Source: Alistipes sp.
GTDB taxonomy: Bacteria > Bacteroidota > Bacteroidia > Bacteroidales > Rikenellaceae
Reading direction: 5' to 3'
DNA length: 64,000 nt
NCBI GenBank assembly: GCA_017437045.1
Contig: JAFSBY010000029.1
Span: 1 to 64,000, forward strand
Of this stretch, positions 18,160 through 27,615 are shown in pieces. Position 1 is the first letter of the stretch. Each line of letters starts with the position of its first letter. Below the pieces are notes generated by a model. That model made no database searches, was not told where the DNA came from, and saw nothing but the letters and a program-made list of their open reading frames with translations. The position numbers and the translations under genes are program-made.

Positions 18160-19494
18160 ATGATGAAAAAAATGAAGTTTTTCTTGACGGCAGCCTTCTC
18201 GCTGATGGCTATGGCGACGATGGCACAGCAGGATTTTAGTGACCCGCGCTATGCTCGTTGGGGTGATACGCCCGAGCAGCGTGAGAAGAACATCTTGAAC
18301 AGTAACTTCCTCAAGGAGGCTATTGCAAACAAGGACTACAACACGGCCGCCGGCTATTTCCAGGCGCTGTTGGCTGATCGTCCGACCGCTACGGTGAACA
18401 TCTACAAGTATGGTGTGATCATCTATCGTAACAAGGCAGCTCGTGCTACGTCGATGGCCGAGTGTAAGACGATGGTCGATTCGCTGATGATGGTTTACGA
18501 CAAGCGTATCGAGCACTTCGGTAACGATCCGAAGGAGGGTAAGGTCTATATCCTGGATGTGAAGGCGCGTGATGTGCTGAACTTCCTCAAGACGAACCGC
18601 CCGGCCATCCGTGAGGCTTTCCGTGCCGCTATCGAGGCCGGTGGTGCACAGACGAAGCCCGAGACGATTGTGGTTTATTTCTCGAATCTGTGTGAGGATT
18701 ACAAGAATACGGATGAGGTGATGCCCGAGGAGGTGATTGCCGAGTACGACCGTCTGGCTCCGATGCTGGAGGGTAATGCCGAGTATAAGGATCAGCTCGA
18801 TGCTGCCTTCGGTATGAGTGAGGCCGCCAACTGCGAGAATCTGGAGAAGCTCTTCCGTGGTAAGCTGGCCAATACGCCCGATGATCCCGAGGTGCTCAAC
18901 CAGGCTGTTGCGCTGATGACGCGTGCCAAGTGTACGAGTGATTTCTACTTCGAGGTAGCCGAGAAGTCGTATGCTGTTCAGCCGTCGGCCCAGATGGCTA
19001 TCTACCTGGCTCAGTCGTTCAAGGAGAAGGGTGATTATGACAAGGCTTCGAAGTATCTGAACGCTTCGCTCGCTACGGAGGAGGATCCCGCCGAGCGTCA
19101 GAAGCTCTTGACGCAGATCGCTGTAATTGAGCTGGTTGCCAACAATATCTCGGCTGCTGCCAAGGCTGCTCGTGAGGCTATCGAGCTCAACCCGGAGGAT
19201 GGTGTGCCCGTATTCGTATTGGCACAGTGCTACGGCATTTCGGCTTCGAACTGCGGTGAGCAGTTTGAGCGTCAGGCTGCTTGCTGGGTAGCTTACGATA
19301 CGATGACGCGTGCCATCGAGAAGATGGGTAGCGAGTCGGAGTATCTGGATGCTGCTCGCACCTCGCAGTCGGCCTTCCGCAACCGTTTCCCGAGCCAGGA
19401 GGAGTGCTTCATGCGCGACCTGCAGGCCGGTCAGTCGTACAAGGTAACCTGCGGTTTGGCTGCCGGTATGACCACGACGGTTCGTCCCCGCTAA
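18160..19494 (+). CDS. periplasmic TPR-repeat protein
   Basis: A 444-residue exported protein with signal peptide MMKKMKFFLTAAFSLMAMAT and predicted cleavage at AMAQQ. The body is almost entirely helical, with TPR-like units. The clearest are EKSYAVQPSAQMAIYLAQSF, FKEKGDYDKASKYLNASLA and IAVIELVANNISAAAKAARE followed by AIELNPEDGVPVFVLAQCYG, between about residues 265 and 370. No enzymatic motif is visible. It lies 51 bases after the FadL-like gene and 26 bases before lptC, in the same orientation, so a scaffold role in outer-membrane assembly is plausible. That role is inference from context. Confidence 0.82.
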   Translation: MMKKMKFFLTAAFSLMAMATMAQQDFSDPRYARWGDTPEQREKNILNSNFLKEAIANKDYNTAAGYFQALLADRPTATVNIYKYGVIIYRNKAARATSMAECKTMVDSLMMVYDKRIEHFGNDPKEGKVYILDVKARDVLNFLKTNRPAIREAFRAAIEAGGAQTKPETIVVYFSNLCEDYKNTDEVMPEEVIAEYDRLAPMLEGNAEYKDQLDAAFGMSEAANCENLEKLFRGKLANTPDDPEVLNQAVALMTRAKCTSDFYFEVAEKSYAVQPSAQMAIYLAQSFKEKGDYDKASKYLNASLATEEDPAERQKLLTQIAVIELVANNISAAAKAAREAIELNPEDGVPVFVLAQCYGISASNCGEQFERQAACWVAYDTMTRAIEKMGSESEYLDAARTSQSAFRNRFPSQEECFMRDLQAGQSYKVTCGLAAGMTTTVRPR

Positions 19495-19520
19495 TCTAAA
19501 TTCGGAGCCAAGCATAAAAG

Positions 19521-20354
19521 ATGATGCGTCGAATTACACGTCATGCGATGGTAGCACTCCTCGTTGTGGGGAGTGCTATCTTGCTATTCTCCTGTGATTC
19601 GGCCAAGCCTGAACCGGATCGGGCACGCGAGGCGGCCATGATGACCGAGTATAGTGAAGATCTGTCGATTGTCATGTCGCAAAACGGACAACGCTCCTAT
19701 TACTTCGAGACACCGTTGCTCGAGGGCTATACGTTGGCGGCCGAGCCCTATCGCGAGTTCCGGAAGGGGGTCAAAATCACGACCTATCAGAAGGATTCAT
19801 TGACCTCGGTCGATGCGGTGCTGACGGCAAACTATGCGATCTATTATGAGAAACGCGAGTTGTGGGAGGCCAAAGGCGACGTGGTGGTCAAGAAGTACGA
19901 CGGTACGGAGGTCTATACACAGCAACTCTTCTGGAATGCCCGCACGAAGAAGATCTATTCGAACGTAGATACGAAACTCGTCAAGGGCAATAATGTCTTT
20001 GTAGGTGAGCGTTTTGAGTCGGATGAGGATTTCAAAGATTGGCGATTCTACTACCAGAAGAGCCGCATGGAGGTGGTGGTGAGCCCTTCGGAAGGGGCTG
20101 ATTCGACCGCTGTAGAGTCTGCCCCCGCGGCAAAACCGACCGCCGAGGCAACCGCTGACAAGAGGGACGAAAAGCCCGCTGTGCAGCAACCGAATGCGCG
20201 CAAGAAGCCCGTGCAGGGCGATCTGCAACCGATGAAACTGCAATCCGTGGAGGGGAATAATCGTCGAAGCCCTTCCCGACCGCTGGAATTGGAACAACCG
20301 ATCCCGATTCAAGAACAAGAGGAGCGCAGAGCCCCTAACAAATTACTCAAATAG
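19521..20354 (+). CDS. lptC: LPS export periplasmic protein LptC (lipoprotein form)
   Basis: A 277-residue LptC-family protein, which passes lipopolysaccharide from the inner-membrane LptB2FG extractor to LptA. It carries a lipoprotein-type signal with cysteine at residue 25 (ILLFSC), as is usual in Bacteroidota, instead of the single membrane helix of proteobacterial LptC. The conserved beta-jellyroll spans about 45-185 (YTLAAEPYREFRKGVKI, LTANYAIYYEKRELWEAKGD). The C-terminal 85 residues are a low-complexity tail rich in Ala, Pro, Glu, Arg and Gln that is not part of the fold. It sits directly before the GldE/CorC-like gene. Confidence 0.88.
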   Translation: MMRRITRHAMVALLVVGSAILLFSCDSAKPEPDRAREAAMMTEYSEDLSIVMSQNGQRSYYFETPLLEGYTLAAEPYREFRKGVKITTYQKDSLTSVDAVLTANYAIYYEKRELWEAKGDVVVKKYDGTEVYTQQLFWNARTKKIYSNVDTKLVKGNNVFVGERFESDEDFKDWRFYYQKSRMEVVVSPSEGADSTAVESAPAAKPTAEATADKRDEKPAVQQPNARKKPVQGDLQPMKLQSVEGNNRRSPSRPLELEQPIPIQEQEERRAPNKLLK

Positions 20355-20366
20355 AATCGTTGTGTG

Positions 20367-21638
20367 ATGGGAACCTCGCTGCTCTATATCGTCTTGACCA
20401 TTGTGCTGATGCTGATGCTTTCGGCCTTCTTCTCGGGCATGGAGATTGCTTTTACGAGCAAGAACCGCCTCAAATTGGAGATTGACCGTAAGCAGAATCG
20501 GCTTTTTGACTCGATTGCCGAGATCCTGGAGCGCAATCCGGGACAATTTATCACCACGATCTTGGTGGGTAACAACATCGCACTGGTGGTCTATTCGCTG
20601 GCTATGTCGTCGCTCTTGCACAAGTTCTTTGGTTATTGCGGGTGGGAGACGTTGGCCGCAAACGGATCGGTAGCCATCGAGACGGCCGTCTCGACCCTGC
20701 TGATCATCTTCATGGGGGAGTTTCTGCCCAAATCAATCTTCAAGAATAACCCCAACTTCTACTATCGCACCTTTGCCTGGCTGATCTACCTGTTCTATCT
20801 GCTGCTCTATCCGATTGCACGCTTTACGACCCTTCTTTCGCAGGGTATTTTGCGCCTGATGGGGCGTAAAACGGAGAAGAAACCCGTGCTGACGCAGTTC
20901 AACCACGATGATTTGGCCGATCTGATCGACACGAACAACGATTCGGAGGAGGAGGCCGAGAATGAGCTGAAGATTTTGCAAAATGCACTCGATTTTGCCG
21001 ATTTGCGTGTCCGCGATTGCATGGTTCCGCGCGTGGATGTGGAGGCCATCGAGCGTACGGCTTCGATCGAGGAGCTGACCGAACGCTTCGTCGAATCGAA
21101 ATATTCGCGTCTGTTTATCTTCGATCAGAATATCGACAACATTATCGGCTACGTCAATTCGAAGAGCCTGTTTACCAATCCGAAGACCATCGAGGCGGTG
21201 ATCATGGAGGTGAACTATGTGCCAGAGACGATGCCTTTGCAGGCTCTCTTGCAGAACTTTACGAAACACGGCACGAACATCGCCGTGGTGATCGACGAGT
21301 TTGGCGGCACGGCGGGTATCATCTCGTTGGAGGATGTGCTGGAGCAGATCTTTGGCGAGATTGAGGACGAGCACGATGTGGATGAGGAGATCGAAAAACA
21401 GGTGGGCGAGGATGAATATGTCCTATCGTGCCGCCTGGAGGTGAAATACCTCAATGAGAAATACAACCTCCAAATTGAGGAGAACAAAGAGTACGACACG
21501 TTGGCCGGAGTGATCATTGCCCACTACGACGGTATTCCCGCAGCGGGTGAGGTGGTCGAGGTCGATGACCTGCAAATTCGGGTTTTGCGCACCACTCGTT
21601 CGCGTATTGAGCTGGCGAGAGTGAAAAAAATCAGATAA
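20367..21638 (+). CDS. CNNM/CorC (hemolysin C, GldE-like) membrane protein
   Basis: A 423-residue membrane protein with a DUF21/CNNM transmembrane domain (about 1-170, three to four hydrophobic helices), two CBS domains (about 200-330, CMVPRVDVEAIE and VIDEFGGTAGIISLEDVLEQ) and a C-terminal CorC_HlyC domain. The first codon is probably the ATG at 20367; a GTG precedes it directly. Relatives are Mg/Co efflux or sensing proteins, and in gliding Bacteroidota the homologue is called GldE. It lies 12 bases after lptC. Metal transport is inferred from the family and cannot be proven from sequence. Confidence 0.88.
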   Translation: MGTSLLYIVLTIVLMLMLSAFFSGMEIAFTSKNRLKLEIDRKQNRLFDSIAEILERNPGQFITTILVGNNIALVVYSLAMSSLLHKFFGYCGWETLAANGSVAIETAVSTLLIIFMGEFLPKSIFKNNPNFYYRTFAWLIYLFYLLLYPIARFTTLLSQGILRLMGRKTEKKPVLTQFNHDDLADLIDTNNDSEEEAENELKILQNALDFADLRVRDCMVPRVDVEAIERTASIEELTERFVESKYSRLFIFDQNIDNIIGYVNSKSLFTNPKTIEAVIMEVNYVPETMPLQALLQNFTKHGTNIAVVIDEFGGTAGIISLEDVLEQIFGEIEDEHDVDEEIEKQVGEDEYVLSCRLEVKYLNEKYNLQIEENKEYDTLAGVIIAHYDGIPAAGEVVEVDDLQIRVLRTTRSRIELARVKKIR

Positions 21639-21644
21639 ATGCGT

Positions 21645-21672
21645 GTTGATTCGGATAAATTTACTACCTTTG
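21645..21672 (+). promoter_or_regulatory. possible promoter of ppiD
   Basis: A TACCTTTG box at 21665-21672 is preceded by GTTG at 21645-21648. The 16-base spacing is shorter than usual. The ppiD ATG is 38 bases downstream. Confidence 0.55.
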
Positions 21673-21710
21673 GAGGCTAAAACGGCAATAAAGTAATTAA
21701 AACATTTTAT

Positions 21711-23747
21711 ATGGCAAGCTTAAACACACTTCGCACCAAGTTCGGCATCGTGCTTTCGATCGTGATCGCCCTTGCGCTCTTGGCATTTATCCTCTCGCTG
21801 AAGACCGAGATGGGATTCACCGGTAACGACCCCAAGGTGGGTGTTATGAATGGTGAGAACGTAAACTATTCGGAGTATTACAACCGCTATGAGCAGGTAA
21901 AGGCGCAATCGGGTATGACCGAGAGCGACGAGCAGCAGTCGGCTATGTTGGCCAACGCTACGTGGCAGTCGCTCATCGCTGAGAAGGTGCTGGATCCGGC
22001 TTTCGAGCAGATGGGTCTCTTCTTCACCAACGAGGAGAAGATGGCGATGCTCAGCGGCGAGCAGTTCTCGCAGACGCTCTACAACGCCTTTGCTGATCCG
22101 GCAACGGGCCTGTACAACGTGGAGGCTGTTAATCAGTTCATGACCGAGGCACAGACCAATCCGGAGGTGCGTGCAGCCTACAGCCAGCTGCTTGAGCAGT
22201 TGCGTCTGGAGAGCCAGCTGCAGAAGTTCGCCGGTTTGGTGAAGGGTGGTGTGAACATCAACCCGCTGGAGGCTGCACAGGGAGTGAAGGCTGCCAACGA
22301 GACGCGCAACGGTAAGTGGGTCGTAAAGCGTTATGCCCAGGTGCCCGATTCGCTCTTCACGGTGAGCGACAGCGAGATCTCGGCTTACTACAAGGCCCAC
22401 AAGGCCAACTACAAGCAGCTTCCTTCGCGCTCGTTTAGCTATGTGCTGTTCGAGGTGATGCCGACGGGCGAGGACTTGCGCAACCTGGAGAACAAGGTGA
22501 CGCAGGTGGGCGAGGAGTTCGCTGCTGCTGCCGATGTGAAGGCCTTTACGCGTGCTAACAGCTATGGCTCGATCAGCGAGAACTACCTCTCGGCTGCCCA
22601 GCTCAATGGCGAGGAGCAGGCTGCGTTGTGGGCCGGTAAGACCTATGGTCCTGTGATGCAGAACAACGAGTGGACGATGGCTCGTGCGTTGGATACGAAG
22701 ATGGCTCCCGACTCGATCGGTATCCGTCATATCGTACTTCCCTACACGGAGACGGCGCTGGCTGACAGCCTGATGACCGTGCTGCGTGCCGGTGGTAACT
22801 TTGGCGAGTTGGCTGCACAATATTCGCTCATGACGCAGACGGCTGTCAATGGTGGTGAGGTAGGCGTGATGCCTTTCTCGGCCTTCACGGGCGAGTTTGC
22901 TGAGAAGTTGGCCGGTGTGAAGAAGGGCGACCTGGTACAGATCGCTGCCGGTGATGCTATCCAGCTCATGCAGATCTACCGTGCCGACAAGCCTTCGAAG
23001 CATGTGAAGGTGGCATCGATCACCTATCCGGTTGAGGCTTCGGCCGAGACGCGTCGTTCGGTACACTCGACGGCAGGTACCTTCACGGTAAATGCCGAGA
23101 AGGGTTCGTTAGAGGCCTTCAATGCTGCTGCTACGACGGCTGCCGTTACGCCGCGTATTGCCAAGTTGATGCAGGGTGAGCGCATGGTACGTGGTCTGGA
23201 GGATTCGCGTGAGGTAGCTCGCTGGGTCTATGGCGCCGAGCTGGGTGATGTTTCGGAGATCTTCAAGGTGGGTGACGACTATGTAGTTGCTATCTTGACG
23301 GGGATCGACGATGAGCACTATACGGCACAGGAGAATGTAGCCGCTTCGATTCGTCAGCAGTTGCTGCGCGATAAGAAGTATGAGTACATCGTATCGCAGG
23401 CCAAGGGTGCAACGCTGGAGGAGATCGCTGCCGGCTTTGAGGCTGAGGTAGCTGACTTTACGGATGCTGCTTACGGTGCTTACTACCTTTCGGGCCCGGG
23501 TCTGGAGCCGCGTCTGATCGGTGCTATCGCATCGACGAGCGAGACGGGTAAGGTTTCGGCACCGGTGAAGGGTATGTCGGGTGTCTTCTACTTCCAGGTA
23601 GATGAGGTGAAGGATGCTGCAACGCAGACGGTAGAGGCCGAGCAGGTTCGCGCCCAGGCTACGCAGGAGAGCTTCGCTACGCAGTATGCACTTCAGGCTG
23701 TACAGGAGATGGCCGAGATCGAGGATCTGCGTGGTAAGTATTTCTAA
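21711..23747 (+). CDS. ppiD: peptidyl-prolyl isomerase PpiD/SurA-like periplasmic chaperone
   Basis: A 678-residue inner-membrane-anchored folding factor. A single N-terminal transmembrane helix (about 12-31, GIVLSIVIALALLAFILSL) leads to a SurA_N-like chaperone domain. A parvulin domain spans about 335-435 (SIGIRHIVLPYTE, GGEVGVMPFSAFTGEFAEKL), and a second degenerate parvulin-like C-terminal part follows. The layout matches PpiD, which sits near SecYEG and helps exported proteins fold. The lone signal-anchor and the size are normal for Bacteroidota. It is the last gene of the envelope cluster and is closed by a strong terminator. Confidence 0.93.
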   Translation: MASLNTLRTKFGIVLSIVIALALLAFILSLKTEMGFTGNDPKVGVMNGENVNYSEYYNRYEQVKAQSGMTESDEQQSAMLANATWQSLIAEKVLDPAFEQMGLFFTNEEKMAMLSGEQFSQTLYNAFADPATGLYNVEAVNQFMTEAQTNPEVRAAYSQLLEQLRLESQLQKFAGLVKGGVNINPLEAAQGVKAANETRNGKWVVKRYAQVPDSLFTVSDSEISAYYKAHKANYKQLPSRSFSYVLFEVMPTGEDLRNLENKVTQVGEEFAAAADVKAFTRANSYGSISENYLSAAQLNGEEQAALWAGKTYGPVMQNNEWTMARALDTKMAPDSIGIRHIVLPYTETALADSLMTVLRAGGNFGELAAQYSLMTQTAVNGGEVGVMPFSAFTGEFAEKLAGVKKGDLVQIAAGDAIQLMQIYRADKPSKHVKVASITYPVEASAETRRSVHSTAGTFTVNAEKGSLEAFNAAATTAAVTPRIAKLMQGERMVRGLEDSREVARWVYGAELGDVSEIFKVGDDYVVAILTGIDDEHYTAQENVAASIRQQLLRDKKYEYIVSQAKGATLEEIAAGFEAEVADFTDAAYGAYYLSGPGLEPRLIGAIASTSETGKVSAPVKGMSGVFYFQVDEVKDAATQTVEAEQVRAQATQESFATQYALQAVQEMAEIEDLRGKYF

Positions 23748-23773
23748 TCGACCGATTTAGAACCATCATAATC

Positions 23774-23814
23774 GAGGGGAGTTGTCCGCATGGCAACTCC
23801 CCTCAATTGTTTTT
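23774..23814 (+). terminator. terminator after ppiD
   Basis: An 11-bp perfect stem (23774-23784 with 23794-23804) around a 9-base loop is followed by AATTGTTTTT. Confidence 0.92.
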
Positions 23815-24096
23815 GTGGAAGCGAGAGAGGGGGGGGCAGAAGGCGGAGCGAGCAGAGCAGAGGGAGGAGTAGAGTAGAGAAGCAGAGGAGAGCAGAAAAG
23901 CCGAGCCGAGTGGGAGAAGCACAGAGCAGAGCTGCGTGTGGAGAATCCTACCATCATAGAGTACTCCGGCAAACGGCGTAGAGTGATCGGAGATGGGGCG
24001 TGTGCGGGTTGTGATTGTAGCGTGTTACTCGCCCTCGAAATGCTCATAGGTACGTGCCGTAAACTCCGCATTTTCGGCCCCTTACTATGAAACCAA
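23815..24096. other. gene-free region with a purine-rich low-complexity tract
   Basis: No plausible gene is visible between ppiD and the convergent peptidase gene. Bases from about 23818 to 23935 are almost all G and A on the plus strand, with repeated GCAGAG and GAGTAGAG units. This looks like a simple-sequence expansion, not a coding region. The remainder has no recognisable signal. Confidence 0.5.
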
Positions 24097-24128
24097 AAGG
24101 GGCTATCCATGTTGTTGGATAGCCCCTT
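24097..24128. terminator. terminator between convergent ppiD and DPP III genes
   Basis: A 12-bp perfect stem (24097-24108 with 24117-24128) around an 8-base loop has T-rich sequence on the minus-strand exit side and CTTCTTT-like sequence on the plus side. It lies just downstream of the minus-strand peptidase gene. The stem shares GGGGCTATCC with the terminator at 31244. Confidence 0.85.
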
Positions 24129-24165
24129 CTTTGGGTGATCAGCGGATAGCTGCTCCGCTGTATGG

Positions 24166-26184
24166 TTAGTTGATGTTGGGCAGGAACGAATAGTTGGCTG
24201 CGTAGTTCAACATCTGCTCAACGTAGTTGGCCGGATAGCTGATCTTGACATCGACCAGACGATCGTCCTCGTACACCGGCTCATACTCCGGATTGACAAA
24301 ACCACCATAAGGCTCGATCTTGAGGGCCTGGTAACGGGCCAATACCTCGCGATGCAGCTCGGGATCGACCTGTACGGCATACTGCTCAACGAGTGCCTTG
24401 CCGGCCTCGAAATCGCCCTCCGATTTGATGCGCTGAATCTCGTGGAGCATCTCGCCAAAGAGCTCACGCAGACGCTCGAAGTTGTTTACGACGATGTAAC
24501 GCTTGTCGTTCTCAACGACCCATTCGATCACATTCTCGGCCTTGCCCTGCTCGTAGCACCACTCGGCAATGAGCTTGCGATTGCGCATGTGCGACTCCTC
24601 GACTTGCTTGCCCGGCTCGATGCGCGAGAGCTGGGTCATCATACCATTCATGATGTAGTCGGCATAGGCTGCCTTGGCCAGCTCAAACGAGGGAACCAGA
24701 CCCAACTCGATCATCTTCGGATCACCTATATAATAAAGGCCAAAGAGGTCGGCGCGCGTCTCCTCGAGCGTCGAAGAGTAGCTGCCGAGTGCCGTGGGGC
24801 TGACACCCTCCTTCAGACGACCCGAACCGTGACCCAAGCACTCATGCAGGTCGGTGTGCAGATCGTCGGCCTGCTTGCCGTAGAGCTTCATGCGCTCACG
24901 ATCCTCGGCGCGCAGCACAAACTCCTCGGTGAAACCATTGCCCTGGGCCGCCTTGTCGTAGGCATAGGTGATGTTGTCGATCGTGACCGACTTCGAGCCG
25001 TGGTCGCGGCGAATCCAGTCGGCATTGGGCAGGTTGATACCAATCGGGGTGGCGGGGTAGCAGTCACCACCGAGCATAGCTACGGTGATCACCTTGGCCG
25101 AAACACCCTTCACCTCGGGCTTACGATATGCGGGGTTGATCGGCGAGTGGTCCTCGAACCACTGTGCATTGGCCGAGATCACCTCGGTGCGGTGGCAAGC
25201 CTCGACATCCTTGAAATTGACGATCGACTCCCACGAAGCCTTGCGACCCAGCGCGTCGCCATAATCCTCGATAAAACCATTCACGAAATCGACATGGGAC
25301 TGCGTGTCGGCTACCCAGGCGATGTTGTAGGCATCGAACAGACTTAGATCACCCGTCTTGTAGTAGTCAATCAGATGGCGGATCGTCTGCTGCTGCTCGC
25401 CGATGGCTACCTGCTCGGCCTTCTCCAACCAATAGATAATCTTCTCAATAGCAGCACCATACATGCCACCGGCATACCACGTACGCTCATAGATCAGTCC
25501 TGCCTCGTTCTTTACGAGCTGCGAGTTCAGACCATACGAGATCGGGGTCGGGTTGCCTGCATCGGCCTTGGCCATAGCGGCATAGAAGGCCTCGGCCTCG
25601 GCCTGGGTGACCCCTTTGTAGTAGTTGCTCGACGAGGTGAGCAGCAGATCCTCACCGGCCTTCTGATTGAGCTTGGTGGGGTAGAGTGCAGGGTTGAAGA
25701 TCGCCTGCTTCACGGCATCGCGCAGCGAGGTCAGCTCGCCGAACGGCTCCTCACCGATCGAGGCGATCACCTGATCGAAATAGCTCTCCGAGAACTCGGG
25801 CACGAACTTATCGTTCGAGTAGTGGTGGTGGATACCATTGGCAAACCACACCTTCTTCAGATACTTCTCGAGAGCCAACCACTCGGTCGAGCTACGATCA
25901 CCCTTGTAGTTGGTGTAGATGGTCTCCAGGGTGCGACGCACCGGCAGGTTGATGGCGCAATTCTGATCGAAGAGGATGTCACGGCCGCATTTTGCCGCCT
26001 CCGACAGGTAGTAGATTAACTCTTTTTGCTCCACGGGAAGCTCCTCGAAGCCGGGAACTTCGTAGCGGATCACCTTGATGTCGTCAAAACGATCGACGAT
26101 CCAGGGCTGCTCGGCCTGCTCGCAGCAGGAGCCGGCTGCCAATGTCAATAAGGGCACGGATGCCATACGAATAAAAGTTTTCAT
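24166..26184 (-). CDS. dipeptidyl-peptidase III (M49 family) lipoprotein
   Basis: A 672-residue zinc aminopeptidase that removes dipeptides from the N-terminus of peptides. The M49 zinc motif HECLGH lies at 447-452 (H447, E448, H452), and the second motif EETRAD at 474-479 gives the third ligand, E475. The N-terminus is a signal sequence ending AAGSC, with a possible lipobox cysteine at residue 20, so the enzyme is probably periplasmic or membrane-anchored, unlike cytosolic eukaryotic DPP III. It is transcribed from a divergent region shared with panC and is followed by a hairpin terminator. Confidence 0.93.
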   Translation of the reverse strand: MKTFIRMASVPLLTLAAGSCCEQAEQPWIVDRFDDIKVIRYEVPGFEELPVEQKELIYYLSEAAKCGRDILFDQNCAINLPVRRTLETIYTNYKGDRSSTEWLALEKYLKKVWFANGIHHHYSNDKFVPEFSESYFDQVIASIGEEPFGELTSLRDAVKQAIFNPALYPTKLNQKAGEDLLLTSSSNYYKGVTQAEAEAFYAAMAKADAGNPTPISYGLNSQLVKNEAGLIYERTWYAGGMYGAAIEKIIYWLEKAEQVAIGEQQQTIRHLIDYYKTGDLSLFDAYNIAWVADTQSHVDFVNGFIEDYGDALGRKASWESIVNFKDVEACHRTEVISANAQWFEDHSPINPAYRKPEVKGVSAKVITVAMLGGDCYPATPIGINLPNADWIRRDHGSKSVTIDNITYAYDKAAQGNGFTEEFVLRAEDRERMKLYGKQADDLHTDLHECLGHGSGRLKEGVSPTALGSYSSTLEETRADLFGLYYIGDPKMIELGLVPSFELAKAAYADYIMNGMMTQLSRIEPGKQVEESHMRNRKLIAEWCYEQGKAENVIEWVVENDKRYIVVNNFERLRELFGEMLHEIQRIKSEGDFEAGKALVEQYAVQVDPELHREVLARYQALKIEPYGGFVNPEYEPVYEDDRLVDVKISYPANYVEQMLNYAANYSFLPNIN

Positions 26185-26208
26185 AGCGGGTTGTTACTGA
26201 TTTGCCGA

Positions 26209-26216
26209 CAAAGATA
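26209..26216 (-). promoter_or_regulatory. -7 box for the DPP III gene
   Basis: On the minus strand, TATCTTTG lies 25 bases upstream of the DPP III start codon. The -33 region is weak (TTTA-like). Confidence 0.65.
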
Positions 26217-26271
26217 GTACAAATCGTGCGAATTAAATCCTTTTTCATTTTAGATTCTCAATTATTGTTTC

Positions 26272-26279
26272 TACTTTTG
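26272..26279 (+). promoter_or_regulatory. -7 box for panC-panD
   Basis: TACTTTTG lies 27 bases upstream of the panC start. The upstream box is only TTTT-like, in a T-rich stretch. It is back to back with the promoter of the DPP III gene. Confidence 0.65.
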
Positions 26280-26306
26280 CGACTGTAAAAGGTATCATAC
26301 AGAGTC

Positions 26307-27143
26307 ATGAAAGTAGTAACTACGGTCAGTGAATTGCGAGCTTGCCTTGCAGCGTGTCCTCCGGAAGGGATCGGTTTTGTGCCGACGATGGGTGCATTGC
26401 ATGCCGGCCATCGGTCGCTTGTTGAGGAGGCTCGTCGTGAAAACGAGACGGTTGTCGTGAGCGTCTTTGTCAATCCCACGCAGTTCAACGATAAGAATGA
26501 TCTGCGCCGTTATCCGCGTACGCCCGAGGCGGATGCCGCTTTGTTGGAGGCTGCCGGGGCCGATGTGGTCTTTATGCCGACGGTCGAGGAGGTCTATCCC
26601 GAGCCCGATACGCGTCAATTTGATTTCGGCGCGATCGATAAGGTGATGGAGGGGGCTACGCGCCCGGGCCATTTCAATGGCGTGGCACAGGTCGTGAGCC
26701 GTCTGTTTGAGTTGGTAGGGCCGGCGCGCGCCTATTTTGGCGAGAAGGATTTCCAGCAGATTGCCGTCATCAAGGCGATGTGCCGCCAGCTGGGGCTCAC
26801 GTTGCAGATTGTCGAGTGCCCGATTGTGCGCGATACGGACGGCTTGGCTCTTTCGTCGCGCAATCAGTTGCTGACAGCCGACCATCGTGCTGCCGCGCCG
26901 CATATCTATGCTACGCTGCGTGCCGCTGTGGAACGATCGCAGGAGCTCTCGCCTGCCGAGCTCACCGCATGGGTCGAGGAGCAGATCAACAGCAATCCCT
27001 TTCTGGAGGTGATCTATTTCCAGGCCGTGGATGCGCTGACTATGCAACAGGTCGAGGAATGGAGCGATGCGCCTCATATTCAGGGCTGTATCGCGGTGCA
27101 GGCCGGTGAAATTCGTCTAATTGATAACATTCGTATTCGATAA
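26307..27143 (+). CDS. panC: pantothenate synthetase PanC
   Basis: A 278-residue ATP-dependent ligase that joins pantoate and beta-alanine to form pantothenate. The nucleotidyl-transferase motif PTMGALHAGH at 26-35 holds H32 and H35. Also present are VVSVFVNPTQFN, the pantoate-binding stretch FGEKDFQQIAVI, and the KMSKS-like region LALSSRNQLL. Length is typical. panD begins 6 bases after the stop, forming a two-gene operon that supplies both beta-alanine and its condensation. The product feeds CoaX (16029-16766). Confidence 0.97.
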   Translation: MKVVTTVSELRACLAACPPEGIGFVPTMGALHAGHRSLVEEARRENETVVVSVFVNPTQFNDKNDLRRYPRTPEADAALLEAAGADVVFMPTVEEVYPEPDTRQFDFGAIDKVMEGATRPGHFNGVAQVVSRLFELVGPARAYFGEKDFQQIAVIKAMCRQLGLTLQIVECPIVRDTDGLALSSRNQLLTADHRAAAPHIYATLRAAVERSQELSPAELTAWVEEQINSNPFLEVIYFQAVDALTMQQVEEWSDAPHIQGCIAVQAGEIRLIDNIRIR

Positions 27144-27149
27144 AGAGCT

Positions 27150-27509
27150 ATGAAATTTCAAATTGAAGTGATCAAATCGAAGATCCATCGTGTTTCGGTC
27201 ACGCAGGCTAACCTGAACTATGTGGGCAGCATCACGATTGATGAGGCCTTGATGGAGGCAGCGAACATCATCGAGGGCGAGAAGGTGCAGATTCTCGATA
27301 TCAACAACGGTGAGCGTTTTGAGACCTATGTGATCAAGGGAGCCAAGGAGAGCGGTTGCATCTGCCTGAATGGTGCTGCAGCGCGCAAGGTGCAGGTGGG
27401 CGATGTGGTGATCATTGCCTCCTACGCATTGATGGACTTTGAGGATGCCAAGGCCTTCAAGCCCTGGATCATCTTCCCGGATACGGCCACCAACCGCCTG
27501 ATTAAATAG
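27150..27509 (+). CDS. panD: aspartate 1-decarboxylase PanD
   Basis: A 119-residue pyruvoyl-dependent enzyme that converts aspartate to beta-alanine. The self-processing site is G26-S27 in [10 protein letters not shown], where cleavage creates the pyruvoyl group on the serine. Also visible are [11 protein letters not shown], the signature [12 protein letters not shown] and the C-terminal barrel. Length is typical. It is translated 6 bases after panC. The stretch after the stop carries three copies of a GCAGGAGG-like unit and then a terminator. Confidence 0.97.
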   Translation: MKFQIEVIKSKIHRVSVTQANLNYVGSITIDEALMEAANIIEGEKVQILDINNGERFETYVIKGAKESGCICLNGAAARKVQVGDVVIIASYALMDFEDAKAFKPWIIFPDTATNRLIK

Positions 27510-27615
27510 CCGCAGGAGGACTGCAGGAGGGGACGAGAGGCTGCAGGAGGCGAAAAGAGGATCTCCAAGCCGGGACCCCCTCGCTTTTTTAGAGGCGTTT
27601 GTTCGGATCGAAACG

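Noticed and set aside
23790..24110. Short ORFs in the purine-rich gap on both strands
   Set aside because: They are produced by the biased simple sequence and have no recognisable features.
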